NCBI RefSeq assembly: GCF_900637205.1
Contig: NZ_LR134355.1
Coordinates: 5,022,001 to 5,086,000, forward strand
DNA from: Mycolicibacterium chitae
GTDB lineage: Bacteria > Actinomycetota > Actinomycetes > Mycobacteriales > Mycobacteriaceae
Length of the DNA stretch: 64,000 nt
Direction of reading: 5' to 3'
The position numbers and the translations under genes are program-made. Shown piece after piece: positions 7,501-16,495 of this stretch; position 1 is the stretch's first letter, and each line of letters begins with the position of its first letter. The notes beneath the pieces are model-generated. The model had not been told where the DNA came from, ran no database searches, and worked only from the letters and a program-made list of their open reading frames with translations.

Positions 7501-8037
7501 ATGAACACCGTTCTGTATTACCGCGTCAACGGCGCGATCTATGAGACCAGCGCCTACACCGCCGCCGACATCGACCAACTGATCCGCGATCAGGGTCTAC
7601 AGAGCCTGACCAGCACCGACCGCCAGTTCGACTTCTGGTTCAGCCCGAGCACGCGCGGCTGCCAACGTCGCGTCAACCGTGCGGCCACCGAACTCCTTTT
7701 GACCACATCGACATTCAGCGCCAAGTCGGTGCCGCTACTGCGCGGCAGCGTCGTGGTCGCCACCCATGACGCCGACGGCGATCTCGACGGGCTCAGCTGG
7801 CAGCAGCTGGCCCTCGTCGCCGAACGCCATCGCGCGCTGACCCCGCGCGAACGACGGGTACTCAATCGACGCATCCGCCGCGCCAACCCCCCGCGCCCCG
7901 CGACCGGGCTGAGACTCCCCGCGACCGGGCTGGGCTCCCCCGCGACCAGGCCGGGCTCCCCCGCGACCGGGCGCGTCCCCGGCCGACACACCGTGCCCAA
8001 CACCGGTTCTGCGCACATTCGCGCCAACATTCATTGA
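7501..8037 (+). CDS. Hypothetical protein with C-terminal PATG repeats
   Basis: A 178-residue protein I cannot assign to a characterised family. Residues 1-125 look globular (VLYYRVNGAIYETSAY at the start, then a helix-rich segment ending in LTPRERRVLNRRIRRA). Residues 130-160 are a low-complexity tail in which a 7-residue unit beginning P-A-T is repeated four times. No signal peptide or membrane helix is present. A SigF-like promoter lies upstream, so a general stress role is plausible but unproven. The DNA encoding the tail is a 21-bp tandem repeat. Confidence 0.6.
   Translation: MNTVLYYRVNGAIYETSAYTAADIDQLIRDQGLQSLTSTDRQFDFWFSPSTRGCQRRVNRAATELLLTTSTFSAKSVPLLRGSVVVATHDADGDLDGLSWQQLALVAERHRALTPRERRVLNRRIRRANPPRPATGLRLPATGLGSPATRPGSPATGRVPGRHTVPNTGSAHIRANIH
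7900..7983 (+). repeat. Four-copy 21-bp tandem repeat
   Basis: GCGACC recurs at 7900, 7921, 7942 and 7963, an exact 21-nt period. It encodes the heptapeptides PATGLRL, PATGLGS, PATRPGS and PATGRVP. The fourth copy is the most diverged. Being a multiple of three, copy changes would keep the frame. Confidence 0.85.
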
Positions 8038-8051
8038 TCAAATCGATCAAT
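8033..8051. promoter_or_regulatory. Inverted repeat, candidate operator
   Basis: ATTGATC-AAATC-GATCAAT is a perfect 7-bp inverted repeat with a 5-nt spacer. It overlaps the stop codon at 8035-8037 and lies in the leader of the MFS gene, so it could bind a dimeric repressor. Confidence 0.45.
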
Positions 8052-8084
8052 CGCACGTAAATGTGTTCTTGTCCTTGATGGATC

Positions 8085-8108
8085 CGACACTTACCGTCAT
8101 TAGTGTCG
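8085..8108. promoter_or_regulatory. Second inverted repeat upstream of MFS gene
   Basis: CGACACT, a 10-nt spacer and AGTGTCG form a perfect 7-bp inverted repeat about 120 nt before the MFS start. It may be an operator or an mRNA leader hairpin. Confidence 0.4.
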
Positions 8109-8225
8109 ACCATCACAGGCAGAGCCCCCGGCCCGCAGTAGGCGCCGCGCGAGATCTGCACTGAGTCCCTACGCCGCGACAGGTGGTCGTAACCCGACCC
8201 CCGTCGTGTGCAGAGGAAGGCTCCC

Positions 8226-9602
8226 ATGACACTCGCCCCGCCGATTCGCGTGCAGTCGGTCATCGATGACACGCCAATGAATGTGAAGCGTTGGGGCGTT
8301 GTCGCGCTCTGCTTCGTCATCGCCCTGCTGGACGGCTTCGACACCCAGTCGATCGCGTTCATCGGGTCCTCGATCGCCGAGGAATTCGCCATGTCGACCG
8401 CCGCGATGACGGCGGTGATCACCGCGAGTACCGTCGGCATGGCACTCGGCGCGATCACCCTGGGCTCGGTCGGCGACCGGATCGGACGTAAGCGCGCAAT
8501 CCTGTTGGCGCTGACCATCTTCGGGTTCTTCTCCTTCCTCGGTGCCTTCGCCCAGGCGCCGTGGCAGATCATCCTGCTGCGCTTTCTCATCGGCCTCGGA
8601 ATGGGCGGCGCCACCCCGTCGCTGCTGGCCCTGGCCGCCGAATACAGCCCCGTGCAGTCCCGCAAGATGTCGATGACGCTGGTGCTGCTGGGCCTGCCCG
8701 GCGGCGCGATGCTCGGCGGCGTGGTCGCCGCGGCCTGGCTGCCCGTGCTCGGCTGGCGCGGCATCTTCCTGCTCGGCGGTGTGCTGCCGCTGATCCTGCT
8801 GCTGGTCGTCGTGCTGGCCCTGCCCGAGTCCCCGAGCTACCTGGCCACCCGCGGCGATGCCGCCAGCCAGACCAAGGCGCGCAACCTGTTACAGCGCATG
8901 ACCGGCGCGGCCATCCCCGCGGGCACCGTCTTGCAGGCCGATCAGGATGACGACGAGAACGCCGGATCCATCCGCGCCCTGTTCGACAGCACCTACCGCA
9001 ACTCGACCATCACCATCTGCGCGATCTATCTCGCCAATTGGGTCGCCTGGTTCCTGCTGCTGCAGTGGACCCCGACCGCGCTGCACCAGGCCGGATTGTC
9101 CAAGGAGCAGGCCGCCTCCGGCACCATCGTGGTCAACGGCGCCTTCATCCTGTTCTCGTTCCTGGTGGCCGCGCTGCTGTCCCGGGTGGCGATCCGGACG
9201 CTGTTGCTCGGCATGTTCGGCGTGGGCATCCTGGTGGCGCTGGGCCTTTCGGTCAGCGGCTCGAACTGGACCCTGACCTTCCTGTTGATCGCCCTGGCCG
9301 GCTTCGGCATCGGTGGCCAGCAGCTGGTGCTGAACTACCTGATCGCCGAGACCTATCCGACGCAATTGCGGGGCACCGCAACCGGTTTCTCCATCGGTGT
9401 CGGGCGCACGGGTTCGATCATCGGTTCCTCGCTCGGTGGCGCGCTGCTGAGCAGCGTCGGCGTGGGCGGCTACTTCGGCTTCATCGCCGTGCCGCTGGCC
9501 ATCGCCGCGCTGGCGACCTTGACACTGCGTTCCCGGCAGCGCAACGTGTCCCCCGAGGACCACCACGACGAGGACCTCGAGCTGGCCGGACAGGACCGGT
9601 AG
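8226..9602 (+). CDS. MFS transporter, aromatic acid:H+ symporter type
   Basis: A 458-residue inner-membrane transporter with twelve predicted helices. The AAHS subfamily signature LLDGFDTQ in helix 1 is the substrate/proton site motif in PcaK/BenK-like carriers. The MFS loop 2-3 motif appears as GSVGDRIGRKRAI. The ATG at 8226 follows an AGAGGAAGG ribosome-binding site. Such proteins import benzoate-like or short organic acids by proton symport; the exact substrate cannot be read. Two inverted repeats in its 188-nt upstream region suggest local regulation. An LLM oxidoreductase follows 31 nt downstream and may be co-transcribed. Confidence 0.85.
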   Translation: MTLAPPIRVQSVIDDTPMNVKRWGVVALCFVIALLDGFDTQSIAFIGSSIAEEFAMSTAAMTAVITASTVGMALGAITLGSVGDRIGRKRAILLALTIFGFFSFLGAFAQAPWQIILLRFLIGLGMGGATPSLLALAAEYSPVQSRKMSMTLVLLGLPGGAMLGGVVAAAWLPVLGWRGIFLLGGVLPLILLLVVVLALPESPSYLATRGDAASQTKARNLLQRMTGAAIPAGTVLQADQDDDENAGSIRALFDSTYRNSTITICAIYLANWVAWFLLLQWTPTALHQAGLSKEQAASGTIVVNGAFILFSFLVAALLSRVAIRTLLLGMFGVGILVALGLSVSGSNWTLTFLLIALAGFGIGGQQLVLNYLIAETYPTQLRGTATGFSIGVGRTGSIIGSSLGGALLSSVGVGGYFGFIAVPLAIAALATLTLRSRQRNVSPEDHHDEDLELAGQDR

Positions 9603-9633
9603 GCAGCGAGCCGAACCAGGAGGCACCCCTTCG

Positions 9634-10527
9634 ATGGGCGATTACGGACACGACCTCCTGTTCGGCACCTTCGTCACCCCCATCAACCGACCCCCTCAGC
9701 AGGCCGTCGAACTCGCGGTGCTCGCGGATCGGGCGGGCCTGGACCTGGTGACCTTCCAGGACCACCCGTACGTGCCGAAGTTCCACGACACCTCGACCCT
9801 GCTGGCCTATGTCGCCGCGTTGACGCAGCGAATCCGGTTGGCCGCCAACGTCACCAATCTGCCGCTGCGCCCGCCGGCGGTACTGGCCCGCAGCCTCGCA
9901 TCGCTGGATCTGCTCAGCAGCGGCCGAGTGGAACTGGGCCTGGGTGCCGGCGCCTTCTGGGATGGTGTCGCCGCGATGGGCGGGCCGCGACGCACCCCCG
10001 GAGAGTCCATCGAAGCCCTCGAGGAGGCCCTCGCCGTCATCCGCGGCATCTGGGACGACGACAACCGCGACGTGCTGGCGGTCGACGGGGAGCACTACCA
10101 AGTACGCGGCGCCAAGCGTGGTCCCGCCCCGGCGCATGACATCGGCATCTGGATCGGCGGCTACCAGCCCCGGATGCTCGGGCTGATCGGGCGCCTCGCC
10201 GACGGCTGGCTGCCGTCCGTGCAGTACCTCGACAACGGCGTGGCCGACCTCGCGGCGATGAACGCGCGCATCGACGAGGCGGCCCGGCAGGCCGACCGCG
10301 CCCCGACGGCCGTGCGCCGACTGCTCAACATCGGCGGCCGCTTCGCCTCCGATGGCGGCGGTTTTCTCGATGGACCACCGCGGCAGTGGGCCGAACAGTT
10401 GACCGAGGTCGCCCTGACGTACGGCACCAGCGGATTCATCCTGGCCTCCGACGACGCGGCCACCACGGAGCGCTACGCCGCCGAGGTGGCGCCGGCGGTC
10501 CGGGAACTGGTGGCCGCCGCGCGCTAG
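9634..10527 (+). CDS. LLM-class (F420/FMN) oxidoreductase
   Basis: A 297-residue TIM-barrel oxidoreductase of the luciferase-like family, in mycobacteria usually F420-dependent. Typical segments are FGTFVTPINRPPQQAVELA at the first strand, the SSGRVELGLGAG motif near residue 98, and IWIGGYQPRMLGLIGRLADG near residue 172. The start has an AGGAGG ribosome-binding site. The short gap after the MFS gene suggests one operon, so it may act on the compound that carrier imports. Cofactor choice (F420 or FMN) and substrate are inferred, not visible. Confidence 0.85.
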   Translation: MGDYGHDLLFGTFVTPINRPPQQAVELAVLADRAGLDLVTFQDHPYVPKFHDTSTLLAYVAALTQRIRLAANVTNLPLRPPAVLARSLASLDLLSSGRVELGLGAGAFWDGVAAMGGPRRTPGESIEALEEALAVIRGIWDDDNRDVLAVDGEHYQVRGAKRGPAPAHDIGIWIGGYQPRMLGLIGRLADGWLPSVQYLDNGVADLAAMNARIDEAARQADRAPTAVRRLLNIGGRFASDGGGFLDGPPRQWAEQLTEVALTYGTSGFILASDDAATTERYAAEVAPAVRELVAAAR

Positions 10528-10581
10528 TTTCAACTACCGGGAATCCGGGGAAACCGGCTGCCGGAGAAGGGCGGTTGCGCG

Positions 10582-11808
10582 GTGGATGTTCCTGGCTGGG
10601 TGTGGGCTCTGACGATCGCCGGAATTGCCGGCCTGCTCGCCTTCGACTTCGTCTTCCACGTGCGCAAGCCGCACGTCCCCACGCTGCGTGAGGCCGCGGT
10701 GTGGTCAGCGCTCTACGTCGGCATCGCGGTGCTGTTCGGGGTCGGGGTGTTGGTCTTCGGCGGGGTGGAGCCCGGCTCGGAGTACTTCGCCGGCTACGTC
10801 ACCGAGAAGGCCCTGTCGGTGGACAACCTGTTCGTCTTCCTGGTCATCATCGCCAGCTTCCGGGTGCCCCGCGAGGACCAGCAGAAGGTGCTGTTGTTCG
10901 GGATCGTCTTCGCGCTCATCGCCCGCTCCGGCTTCATCTTCCTCGGGGCCGCGCTGATCAACACGTTCGCCTGGGTGTTCTACGTGTTCGGCCTGATCCT
11001 GTTGTTGACCGCCGGCGGCCTGCTCAAGCCCGACGACAGCGAGGAGTCCCGCGGCGCCGACAATTTCGTCATCCGCGCGGCCAAGAAGCTGATCCCCACC
11101 AGCGAGCACTACGACGGCGACAAGCTGACGACCGTCGTGGACGGCAAGCGGATGCTGACGCCGATGCTGCTGGTGATGGTCGCCATCGGCGGCACGGACA
11201 TCCTGTTCGCCCTGGACTCGGTCCCGGCGATCTTCGGTCTCACGCAGAACGTTTACCTGGTCTTCACCGCGACGGCGTTCTCGCTGCTGGGCCTGCGCCA
11301 GCTCTACTTCCTGATCGACGGCCTGCTGGACCGGCTCATCTACCTGTCCTACGGCCTGGCCGCGATCCTGGGCTTCATCGGCGTCAAGCTGATCCTGCAC
11401 GCGCTGCACGAGAACAACGTGCCGTTCATCAACGACGGCGAGCCGGTCACGGTCATCGAGATCAGCACGAGCATGTCGTTGACGGTGATCATCGGCGTGC
11501 TGGTGGTGACCGTGGCCGCCTCGTTGCTCAGCCCCAAGGGCAAGGCGCAGACGGCGATCTCGAATGCGCGCCGCTACGCCACCGCCTACCTCGATTCGGA
11601 ATACACCCACGACGCGGGGGAACGCGAACGCATCTTCGGCGAGTTGCTCAAACAGCGCGACCGGATCCTCGAGCTGGGCCCGAAGTACCGCCAGATGGTG
11701 CGCGACGAGGCGGCGTTGATCGACCTGCTCGACCGGGCCGCGGCCAAGCACGACGAGGCCGTCTCGCGCGGGCGCGCCGAACCTTTCATCCGCCGCGGGC
11801 TGACGTGA
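10582..11808 (+). CDS. TerC-family membrane protein
   Basis: A 408-residue integral membrane protein with about nine helices. EKALSVDNLFVFLVI and GGTDILFALDSVPAIFG are the two hallmark acidic helices of TerC/Alx proteins, thought to export Mn2+ or other metals and to aid metallation of exported proteins. The cytoplasmic tail of about 80 residues is charged and helical. The GTG at 10582 follows a good GGAGAAGG ribosome-binding site. It appears monocistronic. Tellurite resistance is the historic name and is not implied for this copy. Confidence 0.88.
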   Translation: MDVPGWVWALTIAGIAGLLAFDFVFHVRKPHVPTLREAAVWSALYVGIAVLFGVGVLVFGGVEPGSEYFAGYVTEKALSVDNLFVFLVIIASFRVPREDQQKVLLFGIVFALIARSGFIFLGAALINTFAWVFYVFGLILLLTAGGLLKPDDSEESRGADNFVIRAAKKLIPTSEHYDGDKLTTVVDGKRMLTPMLLVMVAIGGTDILFALDSVPAIFGLTQNVYLVFTATAFSLLGLRQLYFLIDGLLDRLIYLSYGLAAILGFIGVKLILHALHENNVPFINDGEPVTVIEISTSMSLTVIIGVLVVTVAASLLSPKGKAQTAISNARRYATAYLDSEYTHDAGERERIFGELLKQRDRILELGPKYRQMVRDEAALIDLLDRAAAKHDEAVSRGRAEPFIRRGLT

Positions 11809-11876
11809 AACCGCGGCTCGTCACCACTGGCGGTGCACCGCGCCGAGCGACCGCGTACAGTGCTGCGTTGCTGTGC

Positions 11877-11902
11877 GGTTTCATCCGGCGCCTGCCGGGG
11901 AA
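11877..11902 (+). promoter_or_regulatory. Possible SigF-type promoter before DUF4193 gene
   Basis: GGTTT (11877-11881), 16 nt and GGGAA (11898-11902) resemble a SigF promoter, with one mismatch in the -10 element. A SigA-like TACAGT near 11855 is an alternative. Confidence 0.3.
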
Positions 11903-11962
11903 CAAGACTGAGATTGCCGACGTTGTGGGACCGAGGCCAAGTGCACATGGAGAGGACAAGAG

Positions 11963-12262
11963 ATGGCCACTGACTATGACGCACCCCGCCAGAAGGAAAC
12001 CGAAGAGACGGTCGACGAGTCCCTGGAGGCTCTGGCGAGCCGCCGCAAGGACGCCGCGACGGCCGTGATCGACGTCGACGAGTCCGCCGATTTCGAGGGC
12101 TTCGAACTGCCCGGCGCCGACCTTTCCGGTGAAGAGTTGACGGTGCGGGTGGTTCCCAAGCAGGCCGACGAATTCACCTGCAGCAGTTGCTTCCTCGTGC
12201 ATCACAGCCATCGGCTGGCACGCCGGGTCGACGACCAACCGATCTGCGCCGACTGCGCCTGA
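11963..12262 (+). CDS. DUF4193 family protein
   Basis: A 99-residue protein matching the actinobacterial DUF4193 family, which I recall including M. tuberculosis Rv2699c. The N-terminal half is acidic and probably disordered (SLEALASRRKDA, then VIDVDESADF). The C-terminal half has CSSCFLVHHSHRLA and a terminal CADC, which together make a C-X2-C...C-X2-C zinc ribbon. The function is unknown. A zinc ribbon next to an acidic tail suggests RNA-polymerase or nucleic-acid contact, but that is speculation. The start is supported by a GGAGAGGACAAG ribosome-binding region. Confidence 0.85.
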   Translation: MATDYDAPRQKETEETVDESLEALASRRKDAATAVIDVDESADFEGFELPGADLSGEELTVRVVPKQADEFTCSSCFLVHHSHRLARRVDDQPICADCA

Positions 12263-12278
12263 TTCAGCCCAGCCTGAC

Positions 12279-13715
12279 TCAGCTCAGATAGGCCAAGCTG
12301 GCCGCGATCGCGGCCTCGGTGCCCGTGCGCAGCGTCGGCTGGATCGCGGGCGCAAATTCCGGATTGTGGTTCCCGACGACGTTCATCCCGGGAAGAAAAC
12401 CGCCGTTGCCCCAGAACGTGTACGGCACGCCGAAGGCGTCCGGGATCCGGCTGAAGTCCTCCGAGGCCGGGACCGCCTCCAACTCGTGGACCCGGTTCTC
12501 GCCGAACGCCTGCGTGAACGCCGTCGTCACGGCGTCGGTGACGGCCGGATCATTCGACGTCAGCGGGAACGTGGCGATGCTTTCGATGATCGGTTCCCGC
12601 GGCGAACCGGAGGCCTCGCACTCACCGCGCACGATCCGCTCGACCGCGCCCAGCATGGTGTCGCGCACCGCCGGGTCGTAGGTCCGCATGTTCAGCAGCA
12701 GCTCGGCCCGGTCGGCGATGACGTTGGGCGAGTTGCCCACCTGCACGGATCCGACGGTGAGCACACCGAAATCGGCGGGGGCGATCTCTCGGGAGACGAT
12801 GGTCTGCAACCGCAGCACGATCGCCGACGCCAGCACCGCCGGGTCGACCCCGAGTTCCGGCATCGAGCCGTGCGATCCCTTGCCGAACACCGTCACCTTC
12901 AGGCTGTCGCCGGCGGACAGGGCGGGCCCGGATCGGGTCGCGACGTGCCCGGCCTCCGGCGCGGTCAGCACGTGTTGGGCCAGGCAGACGTCGGGTTTGT
13001 CGCCGGCCAGCTTGTCGACCAGCCCGTCGTCGACCATGGCCTGGGCACCCTTGCCGGTCTCCTCGCCGGGCTGGAACAGCGCCAGGTAGGTGTCCGACCA
13101 TTCGCTCTTGTTACTGGCCAGCAGCGCGGCGGCGCCGAGCGCCGACGCCACGTGGGCGTCGTGGCCGCAGGCGTGCATCTTGCCTTCCTCGGTGGAGGCG
13201 TAGTCCAGCCCGGTCGCCTCGGTCACCGGCAACGCGTCCATGTCGGCGCGGAACAGCACGCGCCGGCCCTCACCGTTGCGGAAGATGCCGACCACGCCAC
13301 CGCCGATCTGCAGGATCTCGTCGGCGCCGATCTCCTCGAGCTTGGCGGTCACCTTCGCCGCGGTGCGCGCCTCCTCACCCCACACGTCCGGATGTCGGTG
13401 CAGGTCCTTGTAGAACTCCTCCTGCCACCCCTGGATCTCGTCGATCCCGTTGGTGGCGTTGCCCAGCTTGGCCGGGGTCACCGACGGGTCCACCGAGGGC
13501 GCGGCGCCGGCCGGGGAGTCGCCGTTCGCACCCGAGGTCGACGACTGCTCAGAGCCACAAGCGGCGAGCAACGCCGCGACCGATAGGACGCCGACGCCGC
13601 CGAACACCTGGCGGCGCGAGACGAATCGGGGTGCCAGGACGGGGATCTTGGGTACCAGCCTGACCTGGTCCCAGCCGCACATGTGACCGGCGTGGAACTC
13701 CTCGGGAGTGGCCAT
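12279..13715 (-). CDS. Exported M20-family amidohydrolase (lipoprotein)
   Basis: A 478-residue M20D-type metal-dependent amidohydrolase/aminoacylase. The N-terminus has a long n-region and then SRRQVFGG followed by LSVAALLAACGS, a twin-arginine-like signal with a lipobox (Cys53). It is therefore probably exported by Tat and anchored to the outer face of the membrane. MHACGHDAH (about residue 183) is the family's metal-binding motif and FQPGEETGKGA carries the catalytic Glu. The dimerisation domain spans about residues 270-380. The AGGAAGGA ribosome-binding site supports the ATG at 13715. Likely substrates are N-acyl amino acids or peptides from the envelope or medium. Confidence 0.85.
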   Translation of the reverse strand: MATPEEFHAGHMCGWDQVRLVPKIPVLAPRFVSRRQVFGGVGVLSVAALLAACGSEQSSTSGANGDSPAGAAPSVDPSVTPAKLGNATNGIDEIQGWQEEFYKDLHRHPDVWGEEARTAAKVTAKLEEIGADEILQIGGGVVGIFRNGEGRRVLFRADMDALPVTEATGLDYASTEEGKMHACGHDAHVASALGAAALLASNKSEWSDTYLALFQPGEETGKGAQAMVDDGLVDKLAGDKPDVCLAQHVLTAPEAGHVATRSGPALSAGDSLKVTVFGKGSHGSMPELGVDPAVLASAIVLRLQTIVSREIAPADFGVLTVGSVQVGNSPNVIADRAELLLNMRTYDPAVRDTMLGAVERIVRGECEASGSPREPIIESIATFPLTSNDPAVTDAVTTAFTQAFGENRVHELEAVPASEDFSRIPDAFGVPYTFWGNGGFLPGMNVVGNHNPEFAPAIQPTLRTGTEAAIAASLAYLS

Positions 13716-13728
13716 CTCGGTTCCTTCC

Positions 13729-15345
13729 TCATGATCCGCATGCGGGGTTGTCGGCGGTCGGGATGGTCACGAAGGTGATCGTAGCCGGGTCCAGGGCCAA
13801 TTCACCGGCCTCGACGGGCGCGCCCGCCAAGTCGGGCAGCGTGTCGTTCGGGCCGAGGGCCAGCGGCTGCCCGTTCAGGTCCACCGTCCGGGAGTCGAGC
13901 GGGTCCGCGGCCAGCGTGTAGCGCTGCCCGGCGACCGGCAGGTCCAGGGTCGATGCGGCGGTGCGGTCGTTGTTGATCGCCAGCAGGGTCACCGCGCCGG
14001 ACCGGTCGGGGTGGCAGTGGGCGTAGAGGTGCATGCCCTGTTCGATCGGCATCCCGGAGTCCAGCACGGTCGGTCCCATCAGCCGCTGCCACAGCAGCGC
14101 CGCCCAGTAGTTGGGCTTGGGCGTGAAGTCGGTGTCGTCGAGCAGCCCGTAGTCGCTGGCGACCAGCGTGTTGTGCGCAACCACCTGCACCCCCTCCTTC
14201 GCCAGCCGGCCGAGCTGATCCAGGTAGCGGAAACTGTCGAGGAAGGTTGAGGCCCAGGGATTTCCGCCGCAGGCGGCGTCGGCGGTCTCGGTGTTCCACA
14301 GCGGCTTGTCCGGCGCGTGCTGATCCCGCAGGCCGCCGTAGAACTCGCGGGTCTGGCTGGTGCGGGCCAGCCATTCCTCGCTCAGCGCGTCCTCGGGCGT
14401 GGTCTGCGCCATGCCCTGTTCGGCGCAGCGTTGCGATGCGGCGCCGTAGTGGTGGTAGGAGAACACGTCCAGGCCGGGACCGGACGCGGCCAGCAGATCC
14501 TCGGTGGGAATGGTGCCGCTGACGCCGTAGGTCATGCCCCACGGCGCGGGGGTCTCCCCGACCGAACTGGGGCCGACGACCGTCATATCGGGCGCACTGC
14601 GGGCGGCGAAGTCCTGGAAGGCGTCGAAGTCCCGTCCGTAGGCCTCGGCGTCGTAGCCGGCCGGGGCACCGCCCATGGCGGCCGCGTTCGGTTCGTTCAT
14701 GAACTCGGCCGCGGCGATCTGCCCGCCGACCGAGCGGGTGTAGTCCAGCCAGCGTTGGGCCACCTCCGGCGTCCAGGTGCCGTCCGCGTCGCGGGTGCCC
14801 GGGCTGACCGCGAACGAGGTCAGGATGTCGGCGTCGACCGCGTCGGAGAAGTCGACCACGCCGCGCCACTGGTCGCGGGTGAGTACCCCGTCGAAACCCT
14901 CGGGCGGCTGCTCGGGCGGCTGCTCCTCGGCGGCGAAGTAGGTGGTGTTGGCCCAGGTGCCGCTGACCCGGACGTAGGCCGGTCCGAGCGCGGCGGCCAG
15001 GGTGCGCAGCCGGGGATCACCGAGGTCCAGCGGCGGCCGGTACTGGTAGATGTCCGGGTCCATGCCCTCGGGCGTGTAGGCCGGGGCCGGCGTCGCCGAG
15101 GTGGTGGGCGAGGCGTCGGCGGTCGCACCGTAGGGCTTCCAGAAAGCGCCGCCGGTCACCTCGAGCATCTCGACGTTGTAGGACTGGTATCGCTCGTCGA
15201 CGGTCCCCAGCTTTTCGAATTCCGCCGGTTGCAGGGCGTTTGGCGATGCTTCCTCTTCGGTGTCCGATGGCGATCCGCAACCCGCCGCGCCCAGCGCCAC
15301 AGCCGCAACGACCGCGCCAACCCACCGCAACCTCATCGTTGGCAT
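13729..15345 (-). CDS. GH79-like glycoside hydrolase lipoprotein
   Basis: A 538-residue exported protein. The signal RWVGAVVAAVALGAAGCGSP ends in a lipobox Cys. The body resembles clan-A (beta/alpha)8 hydrolases of the GH79/heparanase-like type. AEFMNEPN supplies a plausible acid/base Glu, and LWNTETADAACGG supplies the nucleophile Glu on the later strand. A C-terminal beta-sandwich (from about residue 440, TLLAINNDRTAAS) is usual for the family. It probably trims a glucuronide-type or envelope glycan outside the membrane; the substrate is unproven. Translation could start at 15345 or at the second ATG (15336). It sits 13 nt after the M20 gene in transcription order reversed, i.e. upstream of it on the minus strand. 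Confidence 0.75.
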   Translation of the reverse strand: MPTMRLRWVGAVVAAVALGAAGCGSPSDTEEEASPNALQPAEFEKLGTVDERYQSYNVEMLEVTGGAFWKPYGATADASPTTSATPAPAYTPEGMDPDIYQYRPPLDLGDPRLRTLAAALGPAYVRVSGTWANTTYFAAEEQPPEQPPEGFDGVLTRDQWRGVVDFSDAVDADILTSFAVSPGTRDADGTWTPEVAQRWLDYTRSVGGQIAAAEFMNEPNAAAMGGAPAGYDAEAYGRDFDAFQDFAARSAPDMTVVGPSSVGETPAPWGMTYGVSGTIPTEDLLAASGPGLDVFSYHHYGAASQRCAEQGMAQTTPEDALSEEWLARTSQTREFYGGLRDQHAPDKPLWNTETADAACGGNPWASTFLDSFRYLDQLGRLAKEGVQVVAHNTLVASDYGLLDDTDFTPKPNYWAALLWQRLMGPTVLDSGMPIEQGMHLYAHCHPDRSGAVTLLAINNDRTAASTLDLPVAGQRYTLAADPLDSRTVDLNGQPLALGPNDTLPDLAGAPVEAGELALDPATITFVTIPTADNPACGS

Positions 15346-16490
15346 GGTCGGCGTATGTCCGGGAATGCGGGACTCTAAACCCCGCGGCGACGCAGCGTGA
15401 TCGGCAGGCCGTCGGCCGGGGTGGGCCCGGTCCCCCAGGTCAGCTGCATCCGGTAGCTGTCGGGCACGCGCCATTCGTGGTGCCGCAGCAGCTGATGCAT
15501 GATCTTCTTGACGTTCATGTCGGCGAAGTGCTGGCCGATGCACTTGTGCACCCCGCCGCCGAACGGCGCGAACGCGTACCGGTGGACCGCGCTCGCGTCG
15601 GCGCCGGCCAGGAACCGGCCGGGATCGAACCGATCCGGGTTCGGCCACCAATCGGCCAGGCGCATCGACCCGTAGACGTTGATGGCCACCTGCGTGTTGC
15701 GCGGGATGTAGTGACCGACCACCTCGGTGTCCTTGACGGCCTGCCGGAACAGCGTGCCGGCCGGGGCGTACATCCGCAGGATCTCCTTGACGGCCGCGTC
15801 GAGCACCGGATAGCGCGCCAGGGAGTCGATGTCGATCTCGTCGTCGGCGTTGTCGAGCACCTCGTCGCGGAGGTGGTGTTGCCACTGCGGGTTTCGCGCC
15901 AGTTCGTAGACCAGCATGGAGAGGGCGATGGCGCTGGTGTCGTGCGCCGCCATCAGCAGGAAGATCATGTGGTTGACAATGTCGGCGTCGGTGAAGCGTT
16001 CGCCGTCCTCGTCGCGGCTGCGGCACAGCATGGAGAACAGGTCGGTCCCGTCGCCGGCGCGGCGGGCGGGCAACTGGTCACCGAAGTACCGTTCGAGGCG
16101 TTCGCGCGCCCGCAGGCCGCGGGCCCAGGCACCACCCGGGACGTCGGCGCGGACAATGGCCTGACCGCCGCACACGGTCGCGTGGAAGTCGGCCGCCAGT
16201 TGCTCCGATTCCGCACCGATCTGGGCGCCGACGAAGACCTCGGCGGACTGGTCGAGCAGCAGCCGCTTCACCGAGGGGTAGAACGGAAAGCGTTGGGCGC
16301 TGGGCCAACTCGTGACGGTCCGGACGATACCGGGCCGCATCAGGTCCAGGTAGCCGTCCAGGGCGCTGCGGGTGAAGGCTTGCTGCATGATGCGGCGGTG
16401 GTCGCGGTGCTCGTCGAAGTCCAGCAGCATGATGCCGCGGTGGAAGAACGGTCCGATGACCGGTGCCCAGCCCTTCGTGCTGGAGAACGC

Positions 16491-16495
16491 CTTAT
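16491..16495. repeat. Target-site duplication, left copy (CTTAT)
   Basis: CTTAT directly abuts the left end of the IS element and matches 18153-18157 at the right end. It is also the sequence needed once to restore the P450 frame. Confidence 0.85.

Noticed and set aside
7900-7983. CRISPR-like array
   Set aside because: Units are contiguous 21-mers without spacers and lie within a coding frame.
12263-12278. Terminator between DUF4193 and M20 genes
   Set aside because: The 16-bp gap has only a weak repeat of CAGCC/CTGACTCAGCT; no stable hairpin is evident.
15346-16026. N-terminal extension of the GH79-like gene
   Set aside because: It overlaps the P450 in another frame; the signal peptide and lipobox begin at 15345/15336.
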